Counted from the first letter of the stretch, positions 37,571 through 46,852 are shown. The stretch is 64,000 nt of DNA from Roseiarcus sp963829505 (GCA_963829505.1 CAWHIL010000001.1:620001-684000), one strand, 5' to 3'. Numbers and translations are program-made. Notes: a model not told the origin generated them from the sequence alone.

Positions 37571-39412
37571 ATGTGCGTCATGTGCAACCCGGCTTTCGCC
37601 GAGGCATTCCGCACCACGGTGTTCCCGTCGCGCCGGCAGATGATGAAGTCGGTCGCCGCCGCGACGGCCGGTGCCTTCGTCTGCGACGCGGCCGGCCCCG
37701 TCGCCGCGCGCGAGGAGTCGCTTCAGGACCTGGCCGACCGGTTCGCCGGCAAGAAGCTGCCGGGGGTCACGATCTTTCGCGCGAAGGAGATCGTCACCCT
37801 CGATCCCGACAAGCCGTCCGCCACCGCCGTCGCGGTTCTCGGCGACCGCATCCTCGCCGTCGGCTCGGTGGAAGACCTGAAGTCGGCCGCCGCCGGACAG
37901 CCCTTCACGGTCGACGAGACCTTGGCGGACAAGGTGATCACGCCCGGCCTGATCGCCCAGCACGATCATCCGCTCCTGACGGGTCTGACGATGGTGTCGG
38001 AGATCATCGCCATCGAGGATTGGGTCTTGCCGTCGGGCGTGGTCCCGGCCGCGAAGAACCCCGACGAGTATCGCAATCGCCTCGCCGAAGCCGACGCGAA
38101 GCTCAAGGACCCTGCCGCGCTGCTGGTGACCTGGGGCTATCACCCGCTTTTCCACGGGCCGCTCACCCGCGCCGATCTCGACCGGATCAGCAGCGCAAGG
38201 CCGATCATCGTCTGGCACCGCTCCGCGCACGAATTCATCGTCAACACGAAGGCGCTCCAGGCCTACGGGATCGACGCGACTTTCGTCGGCGGCCTGTCCG
38301 AGGGCGAGCAGAAGCAATCCAACCTCGACGAAGGCCACTTCTGGGAAGGCGGCATGTTCGGGGTCATCCCGAAGCTGCTTCCGGCGATCGCCACGCCCGA
38401 CCGGCTGCGGCGCGGCCTCGAGTTCGTCGTGGGCTACTATCACGCCAACGGCGTGACGGTCGGTTGCGAACCCGGCGGCCTCTTCTCGAAGCAGCTTCAG
38501 GACGCGCAGAACGCGGTCCTGTCGAAGCCCGACAGCCCCTTCCGCTTCTATTTCATTCCCGACGGGAAATCGATCAGCGCAGCCTTCCCGGACACCACGA
38601 TCAGCGAGACCGAGAAGGTGATGAGCTGGGGCGAGGGCATGACGGCGATGTTGCCCGGGTTGATCAAGCTCTTCGCCGACGGCGCGATCTATTCGCTCGC
38701 CATGCAGGTGCGTGACCCCTACATCGGCGCAGGACATGGCGAATGGATCATGGATCCGGATATTTTCGCGTCCGCCTTCAAGGTCTATTGGGACGCGGGA
38801 TACCAGATCCATATTCACGTCAACGGGGACGCGGGCCTCGACATGGTGCTCGACAACGTCAAGACGAACATGCGCCGCCATCCGCGCTACGACCACCGCA
38901 CGGTCGCCATCCACCTCGCGGTGTCGCAGAAGGATCAGGTCGAGCGCATGAAGCGGCTCGGCGTGATCGCCAGCGCCAACCCCTATTACGTGCGCGCGCT
39001 CGCCGACGCCTACGCGAAGGAGGGCCTCGGACCGGAGCGCGCCGACAACATGGTGCGGCTCGGCGACTTCGAATGGGCGGGCGTTTCCTATTCGCTCCAT
39101 TCGGACATGCCGATGGCGCCGGGGCAGCCGCTGTTCCTGATGCATTGTGCGGTGAACAGGACGACGGTTTCGGGGCGCGTCGCGGGACCGGACCAGCGCG
39201 CCTCCCGGCTCGCGGCGCTCAAGGGCGTGACGCTGAACGCCGCTCATTCGTTGCGGATGGAGAACGACATGGGAAGCGTCGTCCCCGGCAAGCTCGCCAA
39301 TCTCACGATCCTTGGCGACAACCCGCTGACCGTCGACGCCGACAAGATCAAGGACATTCCCGTCTGGGGCACCGTCCACGAGGGGCGGGTTCTGCCGGTC
39401 GTACGCGGTTGA
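37571..39412 (+). CDS. Exported amidohydrolase (YtcJ-like, amidohydrolase 3)
   Basis: A metal-dependent hydrolase of 613 residues. ATG 37571 has a ggggaggaa site. The N-terminus MCVMCNPAFAEAF carries two early Cys, then SRRQMMKSVAAATAGAFV, a Tat-like twin-Arg signal, followed by the mature domain. Metal ligands include PGLIAQHDHPLLTG (HxH) and HIHVNGDAGLDM; the late motifs YSLHSDMPMAPGQP and VVPGKLANLTILGDNPL are typical of the family. The substrate is unknown. It lies 98 bases after the Crp/Fnr gene, probably in its regulon. The Cys-containing opening recurs at the broken DUF1254 gene just downstream. Confidence 0.9.
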   Translation: MCVMCNPAFAEAFRTTVFPSRRQMMKSVAAATAGAFVCDAAGPVAAREESLQDLADRFAGKKLPGVTIFRAKEIVTLDPDKPSATAVAVLGDRILAVGSVEDLKSAAAGQPFTVDETLADKVITPGLIAQHDHPLLTGLTMVSEIIAIEDWVLPSGVVPAAKNPDEYRNRLAEADAKLKDPAALLVTWGYHPLFHGPLTRADLDRISSARPIIVWHRSAHEFIVNTKALQAYGIDATFVGGLSEGEQKQSNLDEGHFWEGGMFGVIPKLLPAIATPDRLRRGLEFVVGYYHANGVTVGCEPGGLFSKQLQDAQNAVLSKPDSPFRFYFIPDGKSISAAFPDTTISETEKVMSWGEGMTAMLPGLIKLFADGAIYSLAMQVRDPYIGAGHGEWIMDPDIFASAFKVYWDAGYQIHIHVNGDAGLDMVLDNVKTNMRRHPRYDHRTVAIHLAVSQKDQVERMKRLGVIASANPYYVRALADAYAKEGLGPERADNMVRLGDFEWAGVSYSLHSDMPMAPGQPLFLMHCAVNRTTVSGRVAGPDQRASRLAALKGVTLNAAHSLRMENDMGSVVPGKLANLTILGDNPLTVDADKIKDIPVWGTVHEGRVLPVVRG

Positions 39413-39516
39413 AGCGGGGTGAACGACCCGCTCATCCGTCCCGCTCGCATGAAATCACAACTCGAACATGTCGCCTTGAACACAATCGATCGAACTCTCG
39501 GGAGGAGCCTAGAGCC

Positions 39517-39960
39517 ATGTGTTTCGCATGCAGTCCATTCGCCGGCGCCCTCGCCGGCGCCATATCGCGCCGCGCGGAAGGGTTCGCTGCCGGCCGGCGT
39601 GACGGCGCTGCCGCCATCGTCGCCGCCGTGGGCGTTCCTCCAGGTGCGGACCGCCGTCAAAGACGCGTCCGATCTGGATGCGGCGCACGCGATCCAGGAC
39701 AAGTACAAGCTGACGCCCCTCTCGCAATGGGAGGACCCGGCGGCGAGCCCCCCGAAGAGCGGCGAGATCTGGCAGCCCTTGGACCGGGCCGCCGATCCGC
39801 TCAACGAGTGGAGGACGATCAATCGCGCGATGCTCGAAGTGGCGGCCGACCCGCGCGACGCCGATCTGCTCCAGTCCTTCGCCCGCATCGGCGTCGGGCC
39901 CGGACTCGACATCGACGCGCTGGACGCCAGCACGAAGCGGGGTCTCGCCCGCGCCGCCGG
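39517..39960 (+). pseudogene. DUF1254 protein, truncated and frameshifted
   Basis: ATG 39517 follows a ggaggag site and reads MCFACSPFAGALAGAISRRA, then the frame shifts. From about 39575 another frame encodes GVTALPPSSPPWAFLQVRTA, then DLDAAHAIQDKYKLTPLSQW and GVGPGLDIDALDASTKRGLA, which matches the middle of the DUF1254 protein at 7352. The N-terminal DUF1254 core and the entire DUF1214 half are missing. The ribosome site and leader survive, so the deletion happened inside the gene. It is dead, but shows that module B once had a DUF1254 member like module A. Confidence 0.82.
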
Positions 39961-40259
39961 CCGTAGGCCCTCAATTGTCCGAGAGCAGCGGCCCGCTCCT
40001 GCCGCTTGGTCCGCAAAACGTCGGGTCGTACCGTCTCCGTTGCGCACGAAGCGGTCGTCCTCGGCGGGCTTGAGACAAGTCATGGCTGAACCTCTTCTGC
40101 CCTTCGACGTGCGAAGCGAGTCCGGGGCCGCGATCGCGTCCTGGGCTTGGGCTTTGCCAGACGGGATTCGCAATTACCCGCGATGGCCGGGGCGTGATAG
40201 GGGCATTGAATGAAATGAACCGGTCGCCGCCGAACACAGAGCGCAGGCAGGGGAGGGAC
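39961..40259. other. Intergenic remnant between broken DUF1254 and propeller genes
   Basis: About 300 bases. It follows the point where DUF1254 similarity ends and shows no further recognisable coding part. It may be debris from the deletion. A promoter for the next gene could lie here. Confidence 0.4.
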
Positions 40260-42332
40260 ATGATGGCTGACAAGCAAAAGAGGCCGACGCAGTGGGCCCT
40301 GGCGCTCTCGGTTCTCGGATTGCTGGGTCTGGCAAGCGGCGCGGCGAACGCAGCCGTTCAAATTGACGGGCAGGTTGAGGCCGGGGGCGGCCCGGTCGCG
40401 GACTCGATCGTGACGTTGTGGGCCGCGAGCGCTGGCGAGCCCAAACAACTGGCGCAAAGGAAAACACAGGACGACGGCAGCTTTTCGCTCGCCACGGACG
40501 AGACGCCCGGACCTGGCGTGAGCCTCTATCTCGTCGCCAGAGGCGGCGTCGCCTCGGTCAACAAAGGCGGCGGCGCCAATCCGGCGTTGGCGTTTCTCGC
40601 CGTGCTTGGCGCGCCTCCGGCGAAGGTCGTCATCAACGAGATGACGACCGTCGCATCGGTTTGGACCAACGCGCAGTTCCTCAACGGGGCGGCAATCAGC
40701 GGTCCTGCGCTCAGTCTCAGCATCGCTGCGGGCAACGTCCCGAACTTCGTCGATCCGCAAACCGGCGGATGGGGCGAGGCGATTCAGGACCCGCTTAACA
40801 GCGGCCAGACGCCGACGATGGCGAATTTCGCCACGCTCGCCAATGCGCTCGCGGGCTGCGCGACAAGGGTCACGCCCATTGCCTGCGACATGTTGTTCGA
40901 GGCGACCAGGCCTCCGAAGGGGGACGCGCCGGCCGATACCCTGACAGCGGCCGAAGCCGTCGCCCGCTACCCCTGGCGCCTGCCGAACCGGCTGTTCGGA
41001 CTGCTCGACTTCTTCTATCCCGTGCCGGCCGGCAAGAACCTGCGCCCGGTGCCGTTCATGCCGTATCTCAACGTCGCGCCAAGCGCATGGGTGCTGCCGC
41101 TGAAATTTGATGGAGGCGGCTATCGCGCCGGCGGCAAGGCGGCGTTCGACAGCGAGGGCAATCTGTGGGTCGGCGATAACTTCACCATCGGGTGGCAGGC
41201 ATCCGACGCGCTGTGGCAAGGCCACGCGACGAAATTCGCGCCGGACGGCCGCCCGCTCTCGCCGATCACCACGGGTTTCGTCGGCGGCGGAATGGAGGGA
41301 GGCACCTTCGGAGCCGCGATCGACGCCAACGACAACGCCTGGCTGACCAGCTACGGCAGCAAGTCGATCACCGTCTTCGACAAGACCGGCAGGCCCCTGA
41401 CGCCGCCCGAGGGCATCACGTTCGGCGGGCGGCTCGGCCTGATGCAGGGCGTAATTGTCACGCCGAGCGGCGACGTCTGGGTCCTGGGCGTCGAGAAGAG
41501 CCAGCTCGTCTTCTTCCCGAAGGGCGACCTGACCAAGGGTCGCATCGTCTGCGAGGGCGATAGCGCCGAGCCTTGCAAGTCGTTTCGCGCGCCGTTCCAT
41601 CTGGGCATCGATCAACAGGACCGGATTTGGGTCAGCAACAGCGGCGTCGACCACGTGACGCGGTTCCCTGCGTCCGATCCGAGCAAGGTCGAGAACTTCA
41701 AGGTCGGCTTCAACAGCAGCGGGCTCGCAATCGATAGCCAGGGCAATGTCTGGGTCACCGACCGGTTCGGCAACGGGCTTCTCGGCATGATGCATCTGGT
41801 GGACATGGGCGTCCGGCTGAAGCTCGAAGGCGTCGCGGCGGCGTCCGACTTCTTGACCAAGACCATGTCGGAGCAGAAAGGCGGCCGGTTCGGCGGGAGC
41901 GTAAACCTCTTGAAGCCGGACGGGACGCCCTATCCGGGGTCGCCGTTCACCGGCGGAGGTCTCCCGGGCCCATGGGCCGCAGCGGTCGACGGCGACGACA
42001 ATGTTTGGATTTCCAATTTCGCCATGCCGAGCAGCCCGATCGTCGAGCTTTGCGGCGTCCGCACCGAGAACTGCCCGCCCGGCATGAAAACCGGCGACCA
42101 GATTTCGCCTCCCGGCGGCTACGTCGGCGGCGGATTGCAGATGCAGACTGACGTCGACATCGATATGGCGGGCGACGTCTGGGCGATGAACAACTGGCAA
42201 GATGTCGACAGTTGTTACGCAAACCCTCCGGAGGCTCTCTCGACGCGCTGCGGCGGCCAGGGCGTGGTGGTCTTCTACGGAATGGCCAAGCCCGTGCGGG
42301 CGCCGCAGATCGGGCCGGCGCGTTGGCCTTAG
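40260..42332 (+). CDS. Exported beta-propeller (NHL/SMP-30-like) protein
   Basis: A 690-residue secreted protein; a gggaggg site precedes ATG 40260. The signal peptide (WALALSVLGLLGLASGAANA) is followed by a carboxypeptidase-regulatory-like beta domain (VQIDGQVEAGGGPVADSIVT) at about residues 35-100. From about 270 onward blade repeats appear: GNLWVGDNFTIGW, NDNAWLTSYGSKS, GDVWVLGVEKSQL, DRIWVSNSGVDHV, GNVWVTDRFGNGL, DNVWISNFAMPSS, GDVWAMNNWQDVD. Each has the D-x-x-x-x-W pattern of NHL or SMP-30 propellers. Whether it is an enzyme or binding protein is unclear. It lies in module B behind the amidohydrolase and the broken DUF1254 gene. Confidence 0.85.
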   Translation: MMADKQKRPTQWALALSVLGLLGLASGAANAAVQIDGQVEAGGGPVADSIVTLWAASAGEPKQLAQRKTQDDGSFSLATDETPGPGVSLYLVARGGVASVNKGGGANPALAFLAVLGAPPAKVVINEMTTVASVWTNAQFLNGAAISGPALSLSIAAGNVPNFVDPQTGGWGEAIQDPLNSGQTPTMANFATLANALAGCATRVTPIACDMLFEATRPPKGDAPADTLTAAEAVARYPWRLPNRLFGLLDFFYPVPAGKNLRPVPFMPYLNVAPSAWVLPLKFDGGGYRAGGKAAFDSEGNLWVGDNFTIGWQASDALWQGHATKFAPDGRPLSPITTGFVGGGMEGGTFGAAIDANDNAWLTSYGSKSITVFDKTGRPLTPPEGITFGGRLGLMQGVIVTPSGDVWVLGVEKSQLVFFPKGDLTKGRIVCEGDSAEPCKSFRAPFHLGIDQQDRIWVSNSGVDHVTRFPASDPSKVENFKVGFNSSGLAIDSQGNVWVTDRFGNGLLGMMHLVDMGVRLKLEGVAAASDFLTKTMSEQKGGRFGGSVNLLKPDGTPYPGSPFTGGGLPGPWAAAVDGDDNVWISNFAMPSSPIVELCGVRTENCPPGMKTGDQISPPGGYVGGGLQMQTDVDIDMAGDVWAMNNWQDVDSCYANPPEALSTRCGGQGVVVFYGMAKPVRAPQIGPARWP

Positions 42333-42497
42333 GCGCCAGGGTTGAGACAGGGGTGATCAGGGAACGCCCGCTGGCCCACCCAACTTCGGCTGTTGGCTGC
42401 ACTGTCGGCTAACGCCGCCGGGAATCGCCGCCCCCCCGCACCGCCCCCAAGCCGATGGCGGTGTATGTTCGGGACCCCGTTCATCGAGGATTGCTCA

Positions 42498-43313
42498 ATG
42501 CAGATCAAGGCAGGATTCGACATCGCCTTCGAGTGTCCGGCCCCGACGCCGATGCTGCTTCAGCTCAACGTCCACCCCTCCCGGGAGGCTGACCTCTTGA
42601 CGCCCGACAGGATCGTCTCCAATCCGCCGTTTCCGATGCGGAACTATCTCGATCTCTTCGGCAACCGGGTCACGCGCGTCGAGGTTTTGGCCGGGCTCGT
42701 GACTTTTTCCGATCGCTTCCTCATTCAAGACTCGGGCGAGCCGGACCAAACGCCGCCGGAGGTGAGGACGACGCCGATCGCCGACCTTCCTGACGAGACG
42801 CTGTTATACCTTGTCTCGAGCCGCTATTGCGACTGCGACAAGCTCGCCGATTTCGCCTGGTCGCGATTCGGGAAGACCTCCGGCGGATCCGGCTGCATGC
42901 AGGCGATCTCGGATTTCGTGCATGGGAAGATCCGGTTCGATTACATGGAGGCCCGCTCGACCCGCGCCGCGAGCGACTCCATGCACGAAGGCGTCGGCGT
43001 CTGCCGCGACTTCGCCCACCTTGCCATCGCGCTCTGCCGCTGCATGAATATTCCCGCGCGCTATTGCACGGGCTACCTCGGCGATATCGGCGTACCCGTC
43101 GATATCAACCCCATGGATTTCAGCGCCTGGGCGGAAGTCTTTCTCGACGGCCGTTGGTGGACGATGGACGCGCGGCACAACCATCCGCGCATTGGCCGCA
43201 TCGTGATGGGGCGCGGCCGCGACGCGGCGGACGTCGCGATGTCGACCGCTTTCGGCGTCGCCAATCTGAAGCGTTTCGACGTTCTGACGGACGAGAAGGT
43301 CGAGCGGCGATGA
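42498..43313 (+). CDS. Transglutaminase-like family protein
   Basis: A 271-residue protein with an N-terminal beta domain (MQIKAGFDIAFECPAPTPML, then LLQLNVHPSREADLL) and a transglutaminase core: Cys in GVGVCRDFAHLAIALCRCMN, and DARHNHPRIGRIVMGRGRDA near the Asp position. Where the catalytic His usually sits (FHAW), the sequence is DFSAWAEVF; a variant found in this branch, as far as I recall, so the triad may differ. Predicted to act on peptide amide bonds. It lies 166 bases after the propeller gene. It is intact, unlike the related gene at 12966. Confidence 0.88.
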   Translation: MQIKAGFDIAFECPAPTPMLLQLNVHPSREADLLTPDRIVSNPPFPMRNYLDLFGNRVTRVEVLAGLVTFSDRFLIQDSGEPDQTPPEVRTTPIADLPDETLLYLVSSRYCDCDKLADFAWSRFGKTSGGSGCMQAISDFVHGKIRFDYMEARSTRAASDSMHEGVGVCRDFAHLAIALCRCMNIPARYCTGYLGDIGVPVDINPMDFSAWAEVFLDGRWWTMDARHNHPRIGRIVMGRGRDAADVAMSTAFGVANLKRFDVLTDEKVERR

Positions 43314-43533
43314 TGGCGCCGGGCGGGGCAGCCCCAATGCGTTGCTGCGAGCGTCAGGGTACCTGAGATTGGAGTCGAAAACTCGCGCGACTCCTACGTC
43401 TGCTTCGCGCACAAAACAGACCTTCTGCGACGGAGAGGGAAGGCTGCAGATCAGCCGCTTCTCTGCCGTTCCGATTTCAGCGCCAGGCGGAGGCATTTTC
43501 TCAGCGCACGAAGGCGATCAGCCGTGGCAGGCT

Positions 43534-43764
43534 TCATACTGGGCCGCCCCCGCCACGCTTAAGCGTCTCGGACGGGCTCTCTCCGAACAGTGCGCGATAG
43601 TTCATGGCAAAATGGCCGGGATTGCCGAAGCCGCATTGGTACGCGATCCCAGTGACCGAGATCCCGGCTTCCGGCTTCGAAAGTTTCTGTCGCGCTCGGC
43701 CCTTCGATGCGTTCTCCTTTTCGCCGGCCGGGGTTGCCGTGTACCAGCTTGGCCAATTCGGCAC
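43534..43764 (-). pseudogene. AraC-family C-terminal fragment
   Basis: Only the last part of an AraC/XylS DNA-binding domain remains: ISVTGIAYQCGFGNPGHFAM, then NYRALFGESPSETLKRG, the second helix-turn-helix and end. Upstream of it the frame (MPNWPSWYTATPAGEKENAS) has no AraC match and the first HTH is missing, so this is a decayed remnant near the edge of the probable island. Confidence 0.7.
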
Positions 43765-43892
43765 GGCTGCGAAGAAGCTGAAGGACCTGGATGTGAGGCC
43801 CTGAACTCGTCGTATCCCACGGGACCCTGTCTTGTAAGATTGTGACCGATACGGATCCCCTCGCGAGCCGCCATGCCCCTCGGAGTCTTGAC

Positions 43893-44333
43893 GTGAATCC
43901 AGCCACTATCTCCGCGCTCGCCGCTCTCGCCGGCGCGATCATCGGCGGCCTGACCTCGTTCGCAACTTCGTGGTTCACTCAGCAGGCGCAAATTCGAAAT
44001 GTGGGCCGCCAGGCGAGAACGGCCAAGCTTGAGGCGCTCTACAATGAGTACATATCGTTGGCCGCGGGCCTCTACGCGGACGCTCTGACCCATCAGACGG
44101 ACGAACTGTCCAAGTTGGTCCCTCTTTACGCCCTGGGAAGCCGCATGCGCCTGATCTCGGCGCGGGCGGTGACCGACGCGGCCATCCGCATCGACGACGC
44201 CATCTTGCAGACCTACCTGGCGCCGAACCGTACTCTGCAAGAGGCTCGGCAACTCGTAAGAGAGGGCGAGATGAAGGACTTGCTGATTGCGTTCAGCGAG
44301 GCATGCAGAGAGGATTTGGCTGCCCGCGCGTGA
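43893..44333 (+). CDS. Hypothetical membrane-anchored protein
   Basis: GTG 43893 has a ggag site 7 bases upstream. The 146-residue product starts MNPATISALAALAGAIIGGL, a single hydrophobic segment, then a long helical cytoplasmic part (RNVGRQARTAKLEALYNEYI, ALTHQTDELSKLVPLYALGS, LREGEMKDLLIAF-like). The architecture of one N-terminal anchor plus a helical tail is seen in many small proteins of unknown role. A longer start at 43842 lacks a ribosome site. Adjacent to the integrase gene, which suggests cargo. Confidence 0.6.
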   Translation: MNPATISALAALAGAIIGGLTSFATSWFTQQAQIRNVGRQARTAKLEALYNEYISLAAGLYADALTHQTDELSKLVPLYALGSRMRLISARAVTDAAIRIDDAILQTYLAPNRTLQEARQLVREGEMKDLLIAFSEACREDLAARA

Positions 44334-44565
44334 TCGCGCAGCATGCGCTGTCATTGCCGCATCGGAGTTCCGCCGGTGAAGTTGGGTGCACGAAAATGCC
44401 ATCTACGGATCGGGGGCTTCTGTCAAACGCTTCATGTCCCGGAGCTTGATCGGACACCGGGGTAGAGGCAACGCCCGCTTACGCGCCCACATGGGCCATT
44501 CGGAGCCGCGCCCTGCGGGGTTGGCTTCCAAAGGACGTAGTTCGAGGTCGCGGCCGTCCATGTAA

Positions 44566-45711
44566 TCAACTTCGAGCCGGTCGCCAGACCTCGCTCTCGC
44601 GAGATTCAGGCGTCACGTCGAGCGCGCGCCTCATGTAGAACTCGGGCTTCAGATGCGTGTACCGGCGGAGCATTTTCCAGTCTTTGTGGCCGGTAACGAG
44701 GGAGACCTGCTCGATCGAGAATCCGGCCTCGAAGAGCCGGCTTGTCCCCTCGTGCCTGAGGTCATGGAAATGAAGATCGTCGATATTGAGCGCGCGGCAC
44801 TGGCGTCGGAAAGCCGTTCCCACGGATCGTCCGTTGTAGGGGAAAATGCGCGAACTGCCCATGCTGGCGAACGAGAGGCGCTCTTCGATGATCCCGACAG
44901 CGTCGTAGCCACTTACGTCTAGCAGCGGAATGCGTTGGCTATTTCCGCTTTTCTTTCGCGGATCCTTGCGATCTCGAATGAGGAGTGTCTTGTTGTTGGG
45001 GTCGAAGTCACGACACTCGGCTCGGCAGATCTCGTCCAGGCGCATTGCCGTCGCAACCGCGAAGCGGATGACCCGACCGACCGGAATATGCTGGAGGCGA
45101 TTTGCCTCGAAAGCAGCGATCAGTCGATCAAGCTCATCTTGAGTCGGTCGCCGATCGCGTTCAGTTCCCTTGCCCACGAGAGATAGGCGGGCGAGCGCGA
45201 CGCGCGCCAGAGCAATAGGCTCAGTTGTAAGCAACACGCCATGGACGGCCGCGGCATGCGAGAGAATGGTCTTGATATAGCCGAGATCAATACCGAGAGT
45301 GATGGGGCCAGCGCCCTCTCGCGCCCGTTCCTTTCCGAACTGGATGAGCCGTCCGCGATCTAGCTCCGGAATCCGGAGGCGTCCCAGCCTCTTCTCAAGA
45401 AAGGCAAGGCTCGCCGCCTTGGATCGCCCGATGGGTTTTCCGACCTCTTTGAGGTCTTCGCGATGGAGGTTGATCAGGTCGCCGAATGTCTTGGCGTCCC
45501 TCAAGCTTCGCCCCACCGTAGGATCGCCTCGGTCGACCCGCCGCTCGACATCCAGCGCCCACGCCTCCGCGTCTTTCCGGCGAAGGAACGTTTCGTTGAC
45601 ATATTTCCCTTTCCGTCGCACCTGAGCACGCCAGGAGCCGGAATTCAGCTTCGTGAACGTCGCCAAAGCGTGTGCGCTCCGTGTGCACCGAACCGTCGAA
45701 CTGCTGCGCAA
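44566..45711 (-). CDS. Tyrosine-type site-specific recombinase (integrase)
   Basis: A phage-type integrase of up to 381 residues. The N-terminal arm-binding/SAM-like region (KLNSGSWRAQVRRKGKYVNE, then FLRRKDAEAWALDVERRVDR) precedes the catalytic domain: Arg in VATAMRLDEICRAECRDF, His-x-x-Arg in DLHFHDLRHEGTSRLFE, His in VTGHKDWKMLRR, and the nucleophile Tyr in MLRRYTHLKPEFY. The first ~17 residues may be artefactual. The gene faces away from dusA and its 5' end lies about 70 bases from the dusA start, the usual arrangement of integrases that insert into the 5' end of dusA. Confidence 0.92.
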   Translation of the reverse strand: MRSSSTVRCTRSAHALATFTKLNSGSWRAQVRRKGKYVNETFLRRKDAEAWALDVERRVDRGDPTVGRSLRDAKTFGDLINLHREDLKEVGKPIGRSKAASLAFLEKRLGRLRIPELDRGRLIQFGKERAREGAGPITLGIDLGYIKTILSHAAAVHGVLLTTEPIALARVALARLSLVGKGTERDRRPTQDELDRLIAAFEANRLQHIPVGRVIRFAVATAMRLDEICRAECRDFDPNNKTLLIRDRKDPRKKSGNSQRIPLLDVSGYDAVGIIEERLSFASMGSSRIFPYNGRSVGTAFRRQCRALNIDDLHFHDLRHEGTSRLFEAGFSIEQVSLVTGHKDWKMLRRYTHLKPEFYMRRALDVTPESRESEVWRPARS

Positions 45712-45778
45712 AGGGTCGTGTGATGGCGTAGAAAAGAGTGCACACGGCCCGGCTCAGCCAGTTGATCTTACAGAAAAA

Positions 45779-45840
45779 ATGCTTCCAGATCAACGGTTTA
45801 TATTCTGCGTTGCGCCCATGATGGATTGGACCGACCGCCG
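45779..45840 (+). other. Probable integration (att) junction at 5' end of dusA
   Basis: The first codons of dusA (45779-45805) are AT-rich (cca, gat, caa, ttt, ata) and then turn abruptly to the GC-rich usage of the rest of the gene around FCVAPMMDWTD. The integrase gene lies directly upstream. Established work shows prophages and islands inserting at the 5' end of dusA and rebuilding the start. I did not find a second copy of this core by eye; the other end may be outside the window. The boundary is approximate. Confidence 0.55.
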
Positions 45841-46774
45841 CTGCCGGGCCTTCCATCGCCTCCTCACGCGCCGCGCCCGTCTCTACACCGAGATGGTCAC
45901 AGCCGACGCGATCGTGTTCGGCCCGCGCGAGCGTCTCATCGGCTTCGACCCCGCCGAAGCCCCGGTCGCGCTCCAGCTCGGCGGGTCCGATCCCGGCCGG
46001 CTCGCCGAGGCCGCCCGGATCGGCGAAGGCTTCGGCTACGACGAGATCAATCTCAATTGCGGCTGTCCGTCCGACCGGGTGCAGAGCGGCAGGTTCGGCG
46101 CCTGCCTGATGCGCGAGCCGGCGCTGGTCGCCGAATGCGTCGCCGCGATGAAGGCCGCGGTCGCGGTTCCCGTCACGGTGAAATGCCGCATCGGCGTCGA
46201 CGAGCAGGCGCCGGACGAGGCGCTCTTCGGCTTCGCCAGCGCGGTCAAGGCCGCCGGCGCCGAGGCGCTGATCGTGCACGCGCGCAAGGCCTGGCTCGCG
46301 GGCCTAAGCCCCAAGGACAATCGCAGCGTGCCGCCGCTCGACTACGCAATCGTCTATGCGCTGAAGGAGGCGCATCCCGACTGGCCGGTGATCCTCAATG
46401 GCGGCGTTCCCGATCTCGACGCGGCCAAGGCGCATCTCGCCCATGTCGACGGCGTGATGCTCGGCCGCGCCGCCTATCAGAACCCGGAGATCCTGCTTCA
46501 CGTCGGCCCGGACCTGTTCGGCGAGCCCGCCCCCTTCGCCGACGGTTTCGCCGCGCTGGAAGCCTTCCTGCCGGCGATCGCCGCCGGGCTCGCGCGCGGC
46601 GACCGGCTGCACGATTTCACCCGCCATCTGCACGGCCTGTTCGCTGGAAGGCGCGGCGCCCGCGCCTTCCGCCAGACGCTTGCGACGGAGGCGACGCGCA
46701 AGGGCGCGGGACTGGACGTGCTCGAGCGTGCGGCCAATGGGGTCGACCGCGAGCCGGCGCTGGCGGCGGAGTGA
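45779..46774 (+). CDS. dusA: tRNA-dihydrouridine synthase A
   Basis: FMN enzyme that reduces uridine to dihydrouridine in the tRNA D-loop. The 331-residue frame carries FCVAPMMDWTDRRCRAFHRL, the loop ARLYTEMVTADAIV, YDEINLNCGCPSDRVQSGRF then GACLM with the catalytic Cys, VTVKCRIGVDE, LIVHARKAWLAGLSPKDNR and VILNGGVPD. ATG 45779 is chosen because the preceding sequence belongs to the integrase 5' region. The gene is complete, so the proposed upstream insertion regenerated a working start. Confidence 0.95.
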   Translation: MLPDQRFIFCVAPMMDWTDRRCRAFHRLLTRRARLYTEMVTADAIVFGPRERLIGFDPAEAPVALQLGGSDPGRLAEAARIGEGFGYDEINLNCGCPSDRVQSGRFGACLMREPALVAECVAAMKAAVAVPVTVKCRIGVDEQAPDEALFGFASAVKAAGAEALIVHARKAWLAGLSPKDNRSVPPLDYAIVYALKEAHPDWPVILNGGVPDLDAAKAHLAHVDGVMLGRAAYQNPEILLHVGPDLFGEPAPFADGFAALEAFLPAIAAGLARGDRLHDFTRHLHGLFAGRRGARAFRQTLATEATRKGAGLDVLERAANGVDREPALAAE

Positions 46775-46852
46775 AGAGACACCCTTTCTTAAGTGAAGGC
46801 CGGCGATGACTTTGCGGCGCGCCTACCCGCGCGCAAGGTCCGGCCGTTCTCG

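Noticed and set aside
43317..43533. Short plus-strand frame starting at 43342
   Set aside because: It overlaps the AraC remnant on the other strand and shows no family pattern.
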